Below, in pieces: positions 25,471-33,724 of a stretch of 64,000 nucleotides of DNA. The stretch is from contig NZ_LMIW01000013.1 in NCBI RefSeq assembly GCF_001429185.1, forward strand, positions 193,418 through 257,417. The letters run 5' to 3'. Under the pieces are notes generated by a model. It was not told the origin of the DNA. It did no database searches and saw only the letters and a list, made by a program, of their open reading frames with translations. The position numbers and the translations under genes were made by a program. Source of the DNA: Terrabacter sp. Root85. Lineage in GTDB: Bacteria > Actinomycetota > Actinomycetes > Actinomycetales > Dermatophilaceae. Position 1 is the first letter of the stretch; each line of letters begins with the position of its first letter.

Positions 25471-25953
25471 ATGCGCATCCACATCGGCGGCGACCACGCG
25501 GCCTACGAGCTCCACCAGTCCCTCGCCACGCACCTGCGCGACGCGGGCCACGAGGTCGTCGACCACGGCCCGTTCACGTACGACGCCCAGGACGACTACC
25601 CGGTGTTCGTGCTCCGTGCGGCCGAGGCCGTCGCGGCCGACGAGGGCTCGCTCGGCGTCGTGCTCGGGGGGTCGGGCAACGGCGAGCAGATGGCGGCCAA
25701 CAAGGTCAGCGGCATCCGGGCGGCGCTCGCCTACAACGCCGAGCTCGCGAGCCTCGCGCGCGAGCACAACAACGCGCAGGTCGTCTCCATCGGGGCGCGG
25801 TTCACGGCCGACGACGTCGCCAAGGAGATCGTCGACACCTTCGTGGCGACGAAGTTCACGGATGAGGCGCGCCACAGCCGTCGTCTGGGTATGGTTTCCG
25901 CGTACGAGACCACGGGGGACTTGCCGGCTTTGCCGGACTCGGACGCACGCTGA
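25471..25953 (+). CDS. rpiB: ribose-5-phosphate isomerase B
   Basis: A 160-residue isomerase of the pentose phosphate pathway, interconverting ribose-5-phosphate and ribulose-5-phosphate. It begins MRIHIGGDHAAYELH and carries VVLGGSGNGEQMAANK, the phosphate-binding loop, plus EHNNAQVVSIGARF and the C-terminal EARHSRRLGMV arginines. In the RpiB family an active-site cysteine is often in a GSGxGxxxxANK context; the actinobacterial form uses serine, as here. It is probably co-transcribed with the DsbA-like gene upstream. Confidence 0.94.
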   Translation: MRIHIGGDHAAYELHQSLATHLRDAGHEVVDHGPFTYDAQDDYPVFVLRAAEAVAADEGSLGVVLGGSGNGEQMAANKVSGIRAALAYNAELASLAREHNNAQVVSIGARFTADDVAKEIVDTFVATKFTDEARHSRRLGMVSAYETTGDLPALPDSDAR

Positions 25954-25998
25954 CGTCGCGACGTCCGCCGTCCCCCTTCATCGCCGCAAGGGAGGCAC

Positions 25999-27114
25999 GT
26001 GGCCCACAACGAGAGCTCCGTCTCTCGACGCCCGCGCTACGCTGCCGGACCGATGCGACGACTCCGACTCCTGGGCCCGTGGCTCAGCCGTGCCCCCTGG
26101 GTCGTCGTCACGGCGTTCCTGCTCCTCAGCATCCTCGCGACGGCGGCCGTCTTCGTGTGGCCGACGGTGGTCCCGTGGGGCGTCTACGGCCTCATCGTCG
26201 TGGCCGCCGGCCTGTTCCTCGAGCCGCGCTACCTGCTCGTCGTCTACATCGGCCTCTTCCTAGCCATGGCGATCCTCGGGGCCTACCTCGGTCCGGTGAA
26301 GCCGACCACCACGGGGGCGCAGATCGTCACCGTCGTCACGATGCTGCTCATGATCTGGCTCTCGCACGCCAGGGCCCAGGTCGGCGTCGTCGGGGTCACG
26401 GGTGAGTCGATGCTCGTCGACATGCGCGACCGGCTCCGCGCCCAGGGCGAGCTGCCGCCGCTGCCCGCGCAGTGGGGGGCCGAGGTCGCGCTCGAGTCGG
26501 CGTACGGCGACAGCTTCGCCGGCGACTTCGTCGTCGCGAGTCGCTCCACCGACGGCTGCACCCTCGAGATCGCCCTCGTCGACGTCTCCGGCAAGGGTCG
26601 CGAGGTCGGGGCCCGGTCGCTGCTCCTCTCCGGCGCGCTGGGGGGCCTGCTCGGCGAGATGAGCGAGCGGGGCTTCCTCCAGTCCGCCAACAACCACCTG
26701 CTGCGACTGCGCTGGCCCGAGGGCTTCGCGACGGCCGTGCACGTCGCCGTCAACCTCGAGACCGGCAACTTCACCATCGGCTACGCCGGCCACCCCGCCG
26801 CCGCGCAGTTCGCGGCCGGGTCGGGCCGCTGGCGGATGCTCTCCGGTGGTCGCGGGCCGCTGCTCGGCGTCATCGACCACGCCGAGTACCCCCGCGAGAC
26901 CGGCACGATCCGTCGCGGCGACGCCCTCGTGCTCTACAGCGACGGGGTCATCGAGGCCCGCGACAAGGCCCTCGTCGACGGCATCGACCGCATGCTCGGC
27001 CGCGCCGAGTCGTTCATCCGCACCGGCTTCGAGGGGCTCGCCCAGCGGCTCTGCGACCAGGCCGCGGCCGGTCTCGGCGACGACCGCGCCGTCGTGACGA
27101 TCTGGCGCACCTGA
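25999..27114 (+). CDS. membrane-anchored SpoIIE-type PP2C phosphatase
   Basis: A 371-residue protein with about four N-terminal membrane helices (residues 30-125, e.g. VVVTAFLLLSILATAAVFVW) and a cytoplasmic PP2C/SpoIIE domain. The domain shows DSFAGDFV, EIALVDVSGKG (the metal aspartate) and GDALVLYSDGVIEARD near 310, plus the C-terminal DDRAVVTIWR. It dephosphorylates serine/threonine on a partner, typically an anti-sigma-factor antagonist, in stress signalling; no such partner is nearby. GTG start with GGGAGG six bases upstream. Confidence 0.9.
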   Translation: MAHNESSVSRRPRYAAGPMRRLRLLGPWLSRAPWVVVTAFLLLSILATAAVFVWPTVVPWGVYGLIVVAAGLFLEPRYLLVVYIGLFLAMAILGAYLGPVKPTTTGAQIVTVVTMLLMIWLSHARAQVGVVGVTGESMLVDMRDRLRAQGELPPLPAQWGAEVALESAYGDSFAGDFVVASRSTDGCTLEIALVDVSGKGREVGARSLLLSGALGGLLGEMSERGFLQSANNHLLRLRWPEGFATAVHVAVNLETGNFTIGYAGHPAAAQFAAGSGRWRMLSGGRGPLLGVIDHAEYPRETGTIRRGDALVLYSDGVIEARDKALVDGIDRMLGRAESFIRTGFEGLAQRLCDQAAAGLGDDRAVVTIWRT

Positions 27115-27155
27115 CGGGTCGCGACCCTCCGGGGGCCCGGACGGTGCACGACGAA

Positions 27156-27181
27156 GGCGGTGACCCGGCCGGGTCACCGCC
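27156..27181. terminator. bidirectional hairpin terminator
   Basis: A perfect 11-bp stem (GGCGGTGACCC with its complement) around a GGCC loop, between the convergent phosphatase and MT0933-like genes. Confidence 0.8.
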
Positions 27182-27212
27182 TCTCGCGTCCCGGCGCGCG
27201 GGGCCGTGACGA

Positions 27213-27416
27213 TCAGTTGATGTCGTCGTCCTGGCCGTCGAGGCCGTCGAGCGCGTTCTTCAGGCCGTCCTGACCCTGGTCGACCTTGTCGGCGTACTGG
27301 CCGCCCGTCTTCTCGTCGACGAGGTCGCCGGCCTTGTCGACGCCGTCGCCCACCTGGTCGCCGTGCTGGTCGACGAGCCCGCTGACCTTGTCCTTCATGT
27401 TGTCGAAGACGCCCAT
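27213..27416 (-). CDS. MT0933/Rv0909-like antitoxin-family small protein
   Basis: A 67-residue hydrophilic, highly charged protein beginning MGVFDNMKDKVSGL and containing DKAGDLVDEKTGGQYADKVDQ, the signature of the MT0933 (Rv0909) family. Members were named antitoxins because some pair with a toxin, but here no toxin gene lies next to it, so a solo stress-related role is as likely. An AAGG element lies seven bases before the ATG. It is convergent with the phosphatase gene. Confidence 0.85.
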   Translation of the reverse strand: MGVFDNMKDKVSGLVDQHGDQVGDGVDKAGDLVDEKTGGQYADKVDQGQDGLKNALDGLDGQDDDIN

Positions 27417-27548
27417 GACTAGCCTTTCCGTCGTCGAGGACCGTCTCGTGGCCCCCGTGCACCTGTCACCGTAGCCCCGCGGGCCTCCTCGGAGCAGGCG
27501 TGCCGCCGCGAACTTCGGGTGGACGCCGCCCGTCACTACGATGCCTGC

Positions 27549-28295
27549 GTGAGCGAGCACCCCACCGAAGCGACGACGCCGACCCGCGAGGCCGGCCCCG
27601 ACCGGCGCAAGGAGCACGTCGTGCCCGACCTGCCGCCCGGCGTCGCGCCCGCGCGCGTCCGCACCTTCGTGCGCCGGGGCCGGCTGTCGTCCCTGACCAA
27701 GGACCGCGTCGAGCGGCTCGCGCCCGCGCGCTCCGTGCCAGACGGGCCCTTCGAGCCCGCTGCCGCGTTCGGGCGCACCGCCCCCGTCGTGCTCGAGATC
27801 GGCTGCGGCCACGGCCACGCCGCGATCGCGTATGCCGCCGCGTTCCCCGAGCGCGACATCCTCGCCATGGACGTCCACACCCCGGGACTCGCCCGGATGC
27901 TCGCCGATGCCGACGAGGCGGGGGTGCCGAACCTGCGTGTCGAGATCGGCGACGCCGTGCTCTTCCTCGAGGAGCGGGTCACCGATGCCACGTTCGACGC
28001 CGTCCACCTCTTCTTCCCCGACCCGTGGCGCAAGCAGAAGCACACGAAGCGGCGCTTCGTCAGCCCCGCCAACCTCGACCTGCTCGCGCGCGTGCTCAAG
28101 CCGCGCGGCCACGTGCTCATCGCCACCGACCAGGACTTCTACGCCGAGCACGCGCTCGCCGAGGTCGCGGCACACCCGCGCTTCGAGGCCCATCGCATCG
28201 ACCGGCCGCAGTGGCGGCCACGGGACGGCTTCGAGGCCAAGGGGATCGCGGCCGGGCGCACGATCAATGAGCTGCGCCTGGACCTCTTGCCCTAG
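27549..28295 (+). CDS. trmB: tRNA (guanine-N7-)-methyltransferase
   Basis: A 248-residue SAM-dependent methyltransferase that forms m7G46 in tRNA. It has the SAM-binding motif VLEIGCGHGHAAIAYA near residue 80 and the TrmB motif HLFFPDPWRKQKHTKRR near 150, followed by VLKPRGHVLIATDQ. I chose the GTG at 27549 because TACGAT (27537-27542) ends six bases before it, a leaderless promoter; a GTG at 27519 is in frame but lies upstream of that promoter. A palindromic repeat mosaic and tRNA-Pro follow. Confidence 0.93.
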   Translation: MSEHPTEATTPTREAGPDRRKEHVVPDLPPGVAPARVRTFVRRGRLSSLTKDRVERLAPARSVPDGPFEPAAAFGRTAPVVLEIGCGHGHAAIAYAAAFPERDILAMDVHTPGLARMLADADEAGVPNLRVEIGDAVLFLEERVTDATFDAVHLFFPDPWRKQKHTKRRFVSPANLDLLARVLKPRGHVLIATDQDFYAEHALAEVAAHPRFEAHRIDRPQWRPRDGFEAKGIAAGRTINELRLDLLP

Positions 28296-28390
28296 CCGTG
28301 CGACCGTCAGCCGGGCAGGTCGAGGAGTTCCTTCGGCGCCTGGTGCCGGATGATCTCCACGACCTTCGGACCGAGCCGCGTCGCTGCCTC

Positions 28391-28473
28391 TCGGGGAGAC
28401 AGGACGCCGGCCTCGCTGCCGCGGCTCGTTCCTCGCCGCGCCTGCTCGGCCTCCCGGCATCCTGTCTCCCCGA
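28391..28473. repeat. large inverted repeat, 20-bp arms
   Basis: Arms at 28391-28410 and 28454-28473 are inverted copies with 19 of 20 bases paired, around a GC-rich spacer. The arm TCGGGGAGACAGGA differs by one base from the 3' end of tRNA-Pro just downstream (28535-28548). It is one part of a three-copy mosaic; see the adjacent entry and findings. Confidence 0.85.
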
Positions 28474-28549
28474 CGCAGCGAAGCGGGGAAGGAGGGCCGA
28501 CTGCGTCGGCTGCTTCCTTCCCCGCTTCGCGAAGTCGGGGTGACAGGAT
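28459..28549. repeat. 91-bp palindrome with 35-bp arms that includes the tRNA-Pro 3' end
   Basis: The arms 28459-28493 (plus) and 28549-28515 (minus) match at 31 of 35 positions, and the 21-base centre itself contains GCCGAC/GTCGGC. The right arm covers the last 15 bases of tRNA-Pro, so the hairpin and the tRNA acceptor/T-arm are mutually exclusive foldings of the same RNA. It may act as the tRNA terminator or be the trace of an element that targeted the tRNA. Confidence 0.85.
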
Positions 28550-28608
28550 TTGAACCTGCGGCCCTTGCGTCCCAAACGCAATGCGCTACCAAGCTGCGCC
28601 ACACCCCG
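28535..28608 (-). tRNA. tRNA-Pro (anticodon TGG)
   Basis: A 74-base cloverleaf. The acceptor CGGGGTG pairs with CACCCCG, the anticodon stem TGCGT/ACGCA encloses TTTGGGA with anticodon TGG, and the T-arm carries GGTTCAAATCC. No CCA is encoded. A TACGAT hexamer (28619-28624, minus strand) precedes it. The 3' end is part of a long palindrome. Confidence 0.93.
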
Positions 28609-28741
28609 TGGCGTCGGAATCGTAGCCGACAACCGGCGGGCGAACCGACCTCTTCCCACGCGGCGCGGGCGGGTCGATTTCTGTGCATCGGGCGCGAACC
28701 AGTAGGCTGACGCCTCGGATCGCCGGCAAGACCGGTGCCCC

Positions 28742-28812
28742 GCGGGCGTAGCTCAATGGTAGAGCCTCAGTCTTCCAAACTGATCACGCGAGTTCGATTC
28801 TCGTCGCCCGCT
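28742..28812 (+). tRNA. tRNA-Gly (anticodon TCC)
   Basis: A 71-base cloverleaf with acceptor GCGGGCG/CGCCCGC, D-arm GTAGCTCAATGGTAGAGC, anticodon loop CTTCCAA (TCC) and T-arm AGTTCGATTCT. The next three bases are CCA, so the 3' CCA is encoded. A TAGGCT hexamer at 28703-28708 is a candidate -10. Confidence 0.95.
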
Positions 28813-28860
28813 CCAAAACTCCCTTGGCGTCGGCACGCCCCGCTTCCTAGCGTGGGTCGC

Positions 28861-29157
28861 ATGTTCCGCCCAGACCTGCAAGACGCCCTCCGCGACCGCG
28901 ACGCCGTCCTCCGCTCGTTCCTCGCCGCCGACGGCACCCTGACGAGCATCCCCACGAAGATCCGCAAGCGCCTCGTCGTCCTCGACCTGCTGTCGCAGGA
29001 GTTCGAGCCCGGCGAGCGCTACGACGAGAGCCAGGTCAACAACCGCCTGCGCGCCTTCCACCCCGACGTCGCGGCCCTGCGCCGCTACCTCGTCGAGGAG
29101 GGCTTCCTCGACCGGGCCGACGGGTTCTACTGGCGCAGCGGCGGGACCGTCGACTGA
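28861..29157 (+). CDS. DUF2087 domain protein
   Basis: A 98-residue protein that is essentially one DUF2087 domain: KIRKRLVVLDLLSQEFEPGERY, then SQVNNRLRAFHPDVAALRRYL and a C-terminal FYWRSGG. The domain is often fused to or found beside ArsR/MarR-type regulators and may bind DNA or protein, but its function is not established. TAGCGT ends seven bases before the ATG, so the message is probably leaderless. Confidence 0.88.
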   Translation: MFRPDLQDALRDRDAVLRSFLAADGTLTSIPTKIRKRLVVLDLLSQEFEPGERYDESQVNNRLRAFHPDVAALRRYLVEEGFLDRADGFYWRSGGTVD

Positions 29158-29205
29158 CTGCGCCGGTCCCTCAGCCCGCGCCACACGGCATACGTCAGTT
29201 CGGGC

Positions 29206-29721
29206 TCAGCGGAAGCCGAGCGCCTCGCTGAGCCAGCTCTCGGCGCCGTCGGCCTCGAGACCGGCCTCGACGGCGGCAGCCGTGCGCGGCGACGGCCACC
29301 CGTGCACCCAGAAGAGCGCGAGCCCGCCCGGCAGCGCGATGAGCAGGGTCAGCCACGAGTGCGGGGTGAAGACGAACGAGCACGCGAACGCCACGAGCAC
29401 GGGGGCCTCGGCCAGCGCGGTGCGCAGGGTCGTCGTCGACGTGAAGTAGCGCAGGCTCGTCGTCTCCGCGTTCTCGCGCGGCAGGCCGTGCGGGAGCGCC
29501 GGAACGGCATACCCGACGTAGCGGATCAGGGTGGCCGACCCGACGAGCGTGGCAAGCACGATGCCGACGGCCCACGGTGACGGCAGGGGCGCCGACGGGT
29601 CGACGAGGATCCGCACGGCACTGAGCATCAGGGCTCCCATGCCGACCGCGACCGACACCATCTGGATCGGGCGCAGGGCGGCGCTCTCGGGGGAGGCGAA
29701 GGGGCCGGGAGGGGTGCTCAT
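29206..29721 (-). CDS. small membrane protein of unknown function
   Basis: A 171-residue protein with four predicted membrane helices (approximately residues 20-40, 50-70, 105-122 and 125-143, for example LVAFACSFVFTPHSW) and an acidic cytosolic tail ending in ALGFR. I recognise no domain. The ATG at 29721 is preceded by GGGAG. It is divergent from the trigger-factor gene, and its short upstream region is shared with the tig promoter. Confidence 0.75.
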   Translation of the reverse strand: MSTPPGPFASPESAALRPIQMVSVAVGMGALMLSAVRILVDPSAPLPSPWAVGIVLATLVGSATLIRYVGYAVPALPHGLPRENAETTSLRYFTSTTTLRTALAEAPVLVAFACSFVFTPHSWLTLLIALPGGLALFWVHGWPSPRTAAAVEAGLEADGAESWLSEALGFR

Positions 29722-29765
29722 GGCTCCCGAGCATAGGCGCGGGGGCCCGGCGGACGATCCGCGCA

Positions 29766-29795
29766 TTTAGCCATCCGCCGCGCGGCCTATAGCAT
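29766..29795 (+). promoter_or_regulatory. probable tig promoter
   Basis: TTTAGC (29766-29771) and TAGCAT (29790-29795) with an 18-base spacer, or overlapping TATAGC with 16. They sit in an unusually A/T-rich stretch about 70 bases before the trigger-factor start. Confidence 0.5.
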
Positions 29796-29862
29796 GGTGC
29801 GCTGGCCCGTCCGTTCACCGTCGACGACCACGTCGGCACCAGCCCCTATGGAGTACCCCGCA

Positions 29863-31206
29863 GTGAAGAGTGCGCTCGAGACCCTCAGCCCGACCCGGGT
29901 CAAGATGACCGTCGAGGTCCCGTTCGAGGAGCTCAAGCCGAGCCTCGACGCGGCCATCAAGCACATCGGTGAGCACATCCAGGTGCCCGGCTTCCGCAAG
30001 GGCAAGGTGCCGGCCCGCATCATCGAGCAGCGCGTCGGCCGTGCGGCCGTCCTCGAGGAGGCCGTCAACAACGCCCTTCCGACGTTCTACGGCCAGGCCC
30101 TCGAGGAGAACGAGGTTCGCCCGCTCGGCCAGCCCGAGATCACCGACCTCCAGGTGCCCGCGACCGACGGCGAGGACTTCGTCTTCACGGCCGAGGTCGA
30201 CAAGCGTCCCGAGATCGACCTGCCCGACTTCAGCGACATCGAGCTGACCGTCGACGAGGCCAAGGTCGAGGACGAGGCCGTCGAGCAGCGCCTCACCGAC
30301 CTCCGTGCCCGCTTCGGCACGCTCAAGGGCGTCGACCGCGCCGTCCAGGACGGCGACTTCGTCTCCATCGACCTGTCCGCCGAGATCGACGGCGAGCAGA
30401 TCGACGAGGTCACCGGTGTCTCCTACGAGGTCGGCAGCAAGAACATGCTCGAGGGCCTCGACGAGGCGCTCGTCGGCATGACGGCCGACGAGACCAAGCA
30501 GTTCACCGCCCCCCTCGCCGGTGGCGACCAGGAGGGCCAGGACGCCAGCTGCACCGTGACCGTCACCGCGGTCAAGGAGCGCGAGCTGCCCGAGCTCGAC
30601 GACGAGTTCGCCCAGCTGGCCTCGGAGTTCGACACGCTCGACGAGCTCAAGGCCGACCTCACGGCCAAGGCCGAGGTCGACGCCAAGTTCGCCCAGGGCG
30701 TCGCGGCCCGCGACCAGCTCCTCGAGGCCATCCTCGAGAAGATCGAGGTCCCGATCCCCGAGAGCATCGTCGAGGCCGAGGTGCACAGCCACCTCGAGGG
30801 CGAGGGTCGCCTCGAGGACGACGAGCACCGTGCCGAGGTCGGCGAGAGCACCCGCAAGGGCCTCAAGACCCAGCTCGTCCTCGACGCCATCGCCGAGAAG
30901 GAAGAGGTCAAGGTCGAGCAGCAGGAGCTCATCGAGTTCCTCGTCATGAGCTCGCAGCAGTACGGCATGGACCCCAACCAGTTCGCCCAGTCGCTCGACC
31001 AGGAGGGTCAGATCCCCGCCATGGTCGCCGAGGTCGCCCGCCGCAAGGCGCTCGCCACGGTCCTCGAGAAGGTCTCCGTCAAGGACACCGCCGGCAACGT
31101 CATCGACCTCAACGAGGCCGTTCCCGGCACCGAGGGCGACGAGGACGAGGCTGTCGACGCCGCCGAGGGCACCGACGAGGCGAAGGCCGAGAAGGCCGAC
31201 GCCTGA
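29863..31206 (+). CDS. tig: trigger factor, ribosome-associated chaperone
   Basis: A 447-residue chaperone and peptidyl-prolyl isomerase acting on nascent chains at the ribosome exit. The N-terminal ribosome-binding domain has VPGFRKGKVPARIIEQ (residues 43-58, the GFRxGxxP signature); the FKBP-like domain begins GDFVSIDLSAEIDG near 165; a long helical C-terminal domain and an acidic tail (about 35 residues, largely D/E/A) complete it. The GTG at 29863 gives the usual MKSALETLSPTRV start. It heads the tig-clpP1-clpP2-clpX locus and ends at a strong terminator. Confidence 0.96.
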   Translation: MKSALETLSPTRVKMTVEVPFEELKPSLDAAIKHIGEHIQVPGFRKGKVPARIIEQRVGRAAVLEEAVNNALPTFYGQALEENEVRPLGQPEITDLQVPATDGEDFVFTAEVDKRPEIDLPDFSDIELTVDEAKVEDEAVEQRLTDLRARFGTLKGVDRAVQDGDFVSIDLSAEIDGEQIDEVTGVSYEVGSKNMLEGLDEALVGMTADETKQFTAPLAGGDQEGQDASCTVTVTAVKERELPELDDEFAQLASEFDTLDELKADLTAKAEVDAKFAQGVAARDQLLEAILEKIEVPIPESIVEAEVHSHLEGEGRLEDDEHRAEVGESTRKGLKTQLVLDAIAEKEEVKVEQQELIEFLVMSSQQYGMDPNQFAQSLDQEGQIPAMVAEVARRKALATVLEKVSVKDTAGNVIDLNEAVPGTEGDEDEAVDAAEGTDEAKAEKADA

Positions 31207-31226
31207 CCGTCACCACCACGAACGCC

Positions 31227-31260
31227 GTGAGGCCGGCTCCCGCTCGGGAGCCGGCCTCAC
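31227..31260 (+). terminator. hairpin terminator after tig
   Basis: A perfect 15-bp stem (GTGAGGCCGGCTCCC with its complement) and a four-base loop, 20 bases after the stop codon. It shares the GTGAGGCC base with the 14660-14691 terminator. Confidence 0.88.
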
Positions 31261-31384
31261 GCCGTGTCCGGGTCCCACCTACGGGGTGGCCCCGCTGGTG
31301 TCCCCGCGGTTGTCCACCCGGTGGCCCGGGTACGTGGCCTACGGTCGCCGTCCGGCGGCACGCACCTCGACGAGGGAGCCAGAG

Positions 31385-31687
31385 ATGAGCAGCACCGACG
31401 AGTCGGCCGCAGGCATGGCGGACACCGACATCAACAGCACCGACGCCGACGGCACCAACGTCCCCGGGCACGACGACGGCAGCGACGGGCCCGCGCCGCA
31501 GGGCCAGGGCGACGACGCCGACCGCGGCAACCTCGACGGCAGCAACGCCGTCGACGAGCCGCGGGACCGCTCGCTCGACCAGGCCGGCGGCAACGGCTCC
31601 TTCGACGACGCGTCCGAGCAGACCGGCCCCGAGAGCGACGCCTCCGACCTCGGCGACTCGGGCCAGGACAACGGCCTGACCGACTGA
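31385..31687 (+). CDS. small acidic, disordered protein of unknown function
   Basis: A 100-residue protein composed largely of D, S, G, N and E with no hydrophobic core, for example STDADGTNVPGHDDGSDGP. It has a GAGGGAG element seven bases before the ATG and consistent codon bias, so it is probably translated. No domain is recognised; it could be a hydration- or stress-related disordered protein. It lies between the tig terminator and the clpP1 promoter. Confidence 0.55.
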   Translation: MSSTDESAAGMADTDINSTDADGTNVPGHDDGSDGPAPQGQGDDADRGNLDGSNAVDEPRDRSLDQAGGNGSFDDASEQTGPESDASDLGDSGQDNGLTD

Positions 31688-31769
31688 CCGCGCTCGACCC
31701 ACCGACCCCGCCGGACGGCATACGACCGGTGGGGTCCGTGCGTGTGGTTGCGCCCCTCCCGCTCAGGTT

Positions 31770-31787
31770 TGTGCGCTCACGGCGAAC
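31770..31787 (+). promoter_or_regulatory. ClgR-type box upstream of clpP1
   Basis: CGC-T-CAC-G-GCG flanked on the right by AAC fits the actinobacterial ClgR consensus (CGCYNANRGCGWWS) at every specified position; the left flank deviates by one base. It lies about 40 bases upstream of a TAGGGT hexamer (31827-31832), the normal place for an activator. ClgR is the known activator of clp genes in this phylum. Confidence 0.8.
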
Positions 31788-31900
31788 ACGGCGCGGTTCG
31801 GGAAATCTGGCCGAGGGGTCGGGCGTTAGGGTCAGTGACGAGCCAGCCAGGCGCCACATCCCGTGGCGAGAGGCTGGACCACTTCGACGATGGAGACACG

Positions 31901-32536
31901 GTGATTTCGGAGACCTCCGCCAACGGCAACGGCATGCCGGGTGGTCTGGACGACCACATCTACAACCGCCTGCTCAAGGAGCGGATCATCTTCCTCGGGT
32001 CCGACGTGCGCGACGACAACGCGAACGCCATCGCCGCGCAGCTGCTGCTGCTCTCGGCCGAGGACCCTGAGAAGGACATCTGGCTCTACATCAACAGCCC
32101 CGGCGGTTCGATCTCCGCCGGCATGGCCATCTTCGACACGATGAACTGGATCCCCAACGACGTCGCCACCGTCGCGATGGGCATGGCCGCCTCGATGGGC
32201 CAGTTCCTGCTGTCGGCCGGCACGCAGGGCAAGCGCTATGCCACGCCCCACGCCCGCGTCATGATGCACCAGCCCTCGGGCGGCATCGGCGGCACCGCCA
32301 CCGACATCAAGATCCAGGCCGAGCAGATGCTCTACGTCAAGAAGCAGATGGCGCAGCTCATCGCCGAGCACACCGGGCAGACCGTCGAGCAGATCGAGAA
32401 GGACTCCGACCGCGACCGCTGGTTCAGCGCGGAGGAGGCCAAGGAGTACGGCTTCGTCGACCACGTGTTCAGCCGCTCCGACCAGGCGGTCGAGGGCAAG
32501 GGTGTCGGCCAGGCCGACGCCAAGGCCGAGAACTGA
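31901..32536 (+). CDS. clpP1: ATP-dependent Clp protease proteolytic subunit ClpP1
   Basis: A 211-residue serine protease subunit. The catalytic triad is complete: S98 in GMAASMGQ, H123 in MMHQPSGG and D172 in DRDRWFSA; the oxyanion strand [12 protein letters not shown] precedes it. With ClpP2 it forms the mixed 14-mer typical of actinobacteria, docking to ClpX or ClpC. GTG start with GGAGA upstream. Same ribosome-binding context (TGGAGACACG) as clpP2, suggesting matched translation. Regulated through the ClgR box. Confidence 0.96.
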   Translation: MISETSANGNGMPGGLDDHIYNRLLKERIIFLGSDVRDDNANAIAAQLLLLSAEDPEKDIWLYINSPGGSISAGMAIFDTMNWIPNDVATVAMGMAASMGQFLLSAGTQGKRYATPHARVMMHQPSGGIGGTATDIKIQAEQMLYVKKQMAQLIAEHTGQTVEQIEKDSDRDRWFSAEEAKEYGFVDHVFSRSDQAVEGKGVGQADAKAEN

Positions 32537-32566
32537 CCGCGGCCTGACCAGGACTTGGAGACACGC

Positions 32567-33220
32567 ATGAACATCGAACCCACCAACCGCCTCGCGGTGG
32601 CCCAGCCCTCGAGCCGCTACATCCTGCCGCAGTTCGAGGAGCGCACCTCCTACGGCATGAAGCGGTCCGACCCCTACAACAAGCTCTTCGAGGACCGCAT
32701 CATCTTCCTCGGCGTGCAGGTCGACGACGCGTCGGCCGACGACATCATCGCCCAGCTGCTCGTGCTGGAGTCGCTCGATCCCGACCGCGACATCCTCATG
32801 TACATCAACAGCCCGGGTGGCTCGTTCACGGCCATGACGGCCATCTACGACACGATGCAGTTCGTCCGGCCCGACATCCAGACGTTCGTCATCGGACAGG
32901 CCGCCTCGGCCGCCGCCGTGCTCCTCGGCGCCGGTGCACCGGGCAAGCGCTTCGCCCTGCCGAACGCCCGCATCCTCATCCACCAGCCGGCGCTCTCGGG
33001 CGGCGACTACGGCCAGGCCTCGGACATCGAGATCCAGGCCAACGAGGTGCTGCGCATGCGGACGTGGCTCGAGGACACCCTCGCGCACCACACGGGGCGC
33101 ACGTCCGAGCAGGTCCGCAGCGACATCGAGCGCGACAAGATCCTGTCGTCCGAGGACGCCAAGACCTACGGCCTCATCGACGAGGTCCTCGCCTCGCGCA
33201 AGGCCTCGCTCGAGGACTGA
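32567..33220 (+). CDS. clpP2: ATP-dependent Clp protease proteolytic subunit ClpP2
   Basis: A 217-residue second ClpP subunit, 30 bases after clpP1 and in the same operon. The triad is S114 (GQAASAAA), H139 ([10 protein letters not shown]) and D190 (ERDKILS). The N-terminus is longer than ClpP1 and carries [15 protein letters not shown], usual for ClpP2. The ATG at 32567 is preceded by TTGGAGACACG, near-identical to the clpP1 site; a TTG twelve bases earlier is less likely. Essential with ClpP1 in related genera. Confidence 0.96.
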   Translation: MNIEPTNRLAVAQPSSRYILPQFEERTSYGMKRSDPYNKLFEDRIIFLGVQVDDASADDIIAQLLVLESLDPDRDILMYINSPGGSFTAMTAIYDTMQFVRPDIQTFVIGQAASAAAVLLGAGAPGKRFALPNARILIHQPALSGGDYGQASDIEIQANEVLRMRTWLEDTLAHHTGRTSEQVRSDIERDKILSSEDAKTYGLIDEVLASRKASLED

Positions 33221-33334
33221 CCTCCCGCTCGTCACGAGCACGTGTGCCGCTGGGCCGGGCTCCGCCGGGACCCGGCCCTCGGCGTACCTGCTTGGATGTT
33301 CGGTGAACCTGGTGTCGAGCGTGGAGGTGCGGTC

Positions 33335-33589
33335 ATGGCGAGTGCGGAGTTCGAGCAGGCTGTCGAGTCGGTCAAGGGCCTGACGACCGACCCCGGCAAC
33401 GAGGTCAAGCTGCGGCTCTACGGCCTCTTCAAGCAGGCGACGGCCGGCGACGTGAGCGGGTCGCGTCCCGGCTTCACCAACCCGGTCGGGCGCGCGAAGT
33501 ACGACGCGTGGGCCAAGCTCTCGGGCACGGCCCCGGAGGCGGCGCAGGAGCAGTACGTCGCGATCGTCCGCGACCTCACGTCCGCCTGA
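33335..33589 (+). CDS. acyl-CoA-binding protein
   Basis: An 84-residue four-helix acyl-CoA-binding protein. The signature LRLYGLFKQATAGDVSGSRPG (residues 28-48) and AKYDAWAKLSG match the ACBP ligand-binding motif, including the KQAT and W/K acyl-CoA contacts. ACBPs bind and buffer long-chain acyl-CoA; they are much commoner in eukaryotes but occur in some actinobacteria. GGAGGTG lies before the ATG. It follows clpP2 and precedes the palindromic repeat pair. Confidence 0.93.
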   Translation: MASAEFEQAVESVKGLTTDPGNEVKLRLYGLFKQATAGDVSGSRPGFTNPVGRAKYDAWAKLSGTAPEAAQEQYVAIVRDLTSA

Positions 33590-33598
33590 CCCGCCCTC

Positions 33599-33662
33599 GT
33601 CCCGCCGTGGCTGGATCTCTGCGGCGGACCGGGCGCTGCGGCCGCGATCATCCCACCACGGC
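33599..33662. repeat. 64-bp palindromic element, left copy
   Basis: The element begins GTCCCGCCGTGG and ends with CCACGGC; outer stem CCGTGG/CCACGG, inner stem GCGGC/GCCGC. The right copy at 34649-34712 has exactly the same length and lies exactly 1050 bp away. Aligned without gaps, 43 of 64 bases agree; the first 12 are identical and the ends are better conserved than the middle. See findings. Confidence 0.8.
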
Positions 33663-33724
33663 TGGGGTCTGGAGGCCTGTGGACGACTTCTGCGAACGCC
33701 GTCCGGACCGCGCAACGATCGGGC

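Noticed and set aside
27213-27416. Toxin-antitoxin pair at the MT0933-like gene
   Set aside because: No second small gene adjoins it; the gene is convergent with a phosphatase gene across a terminator.
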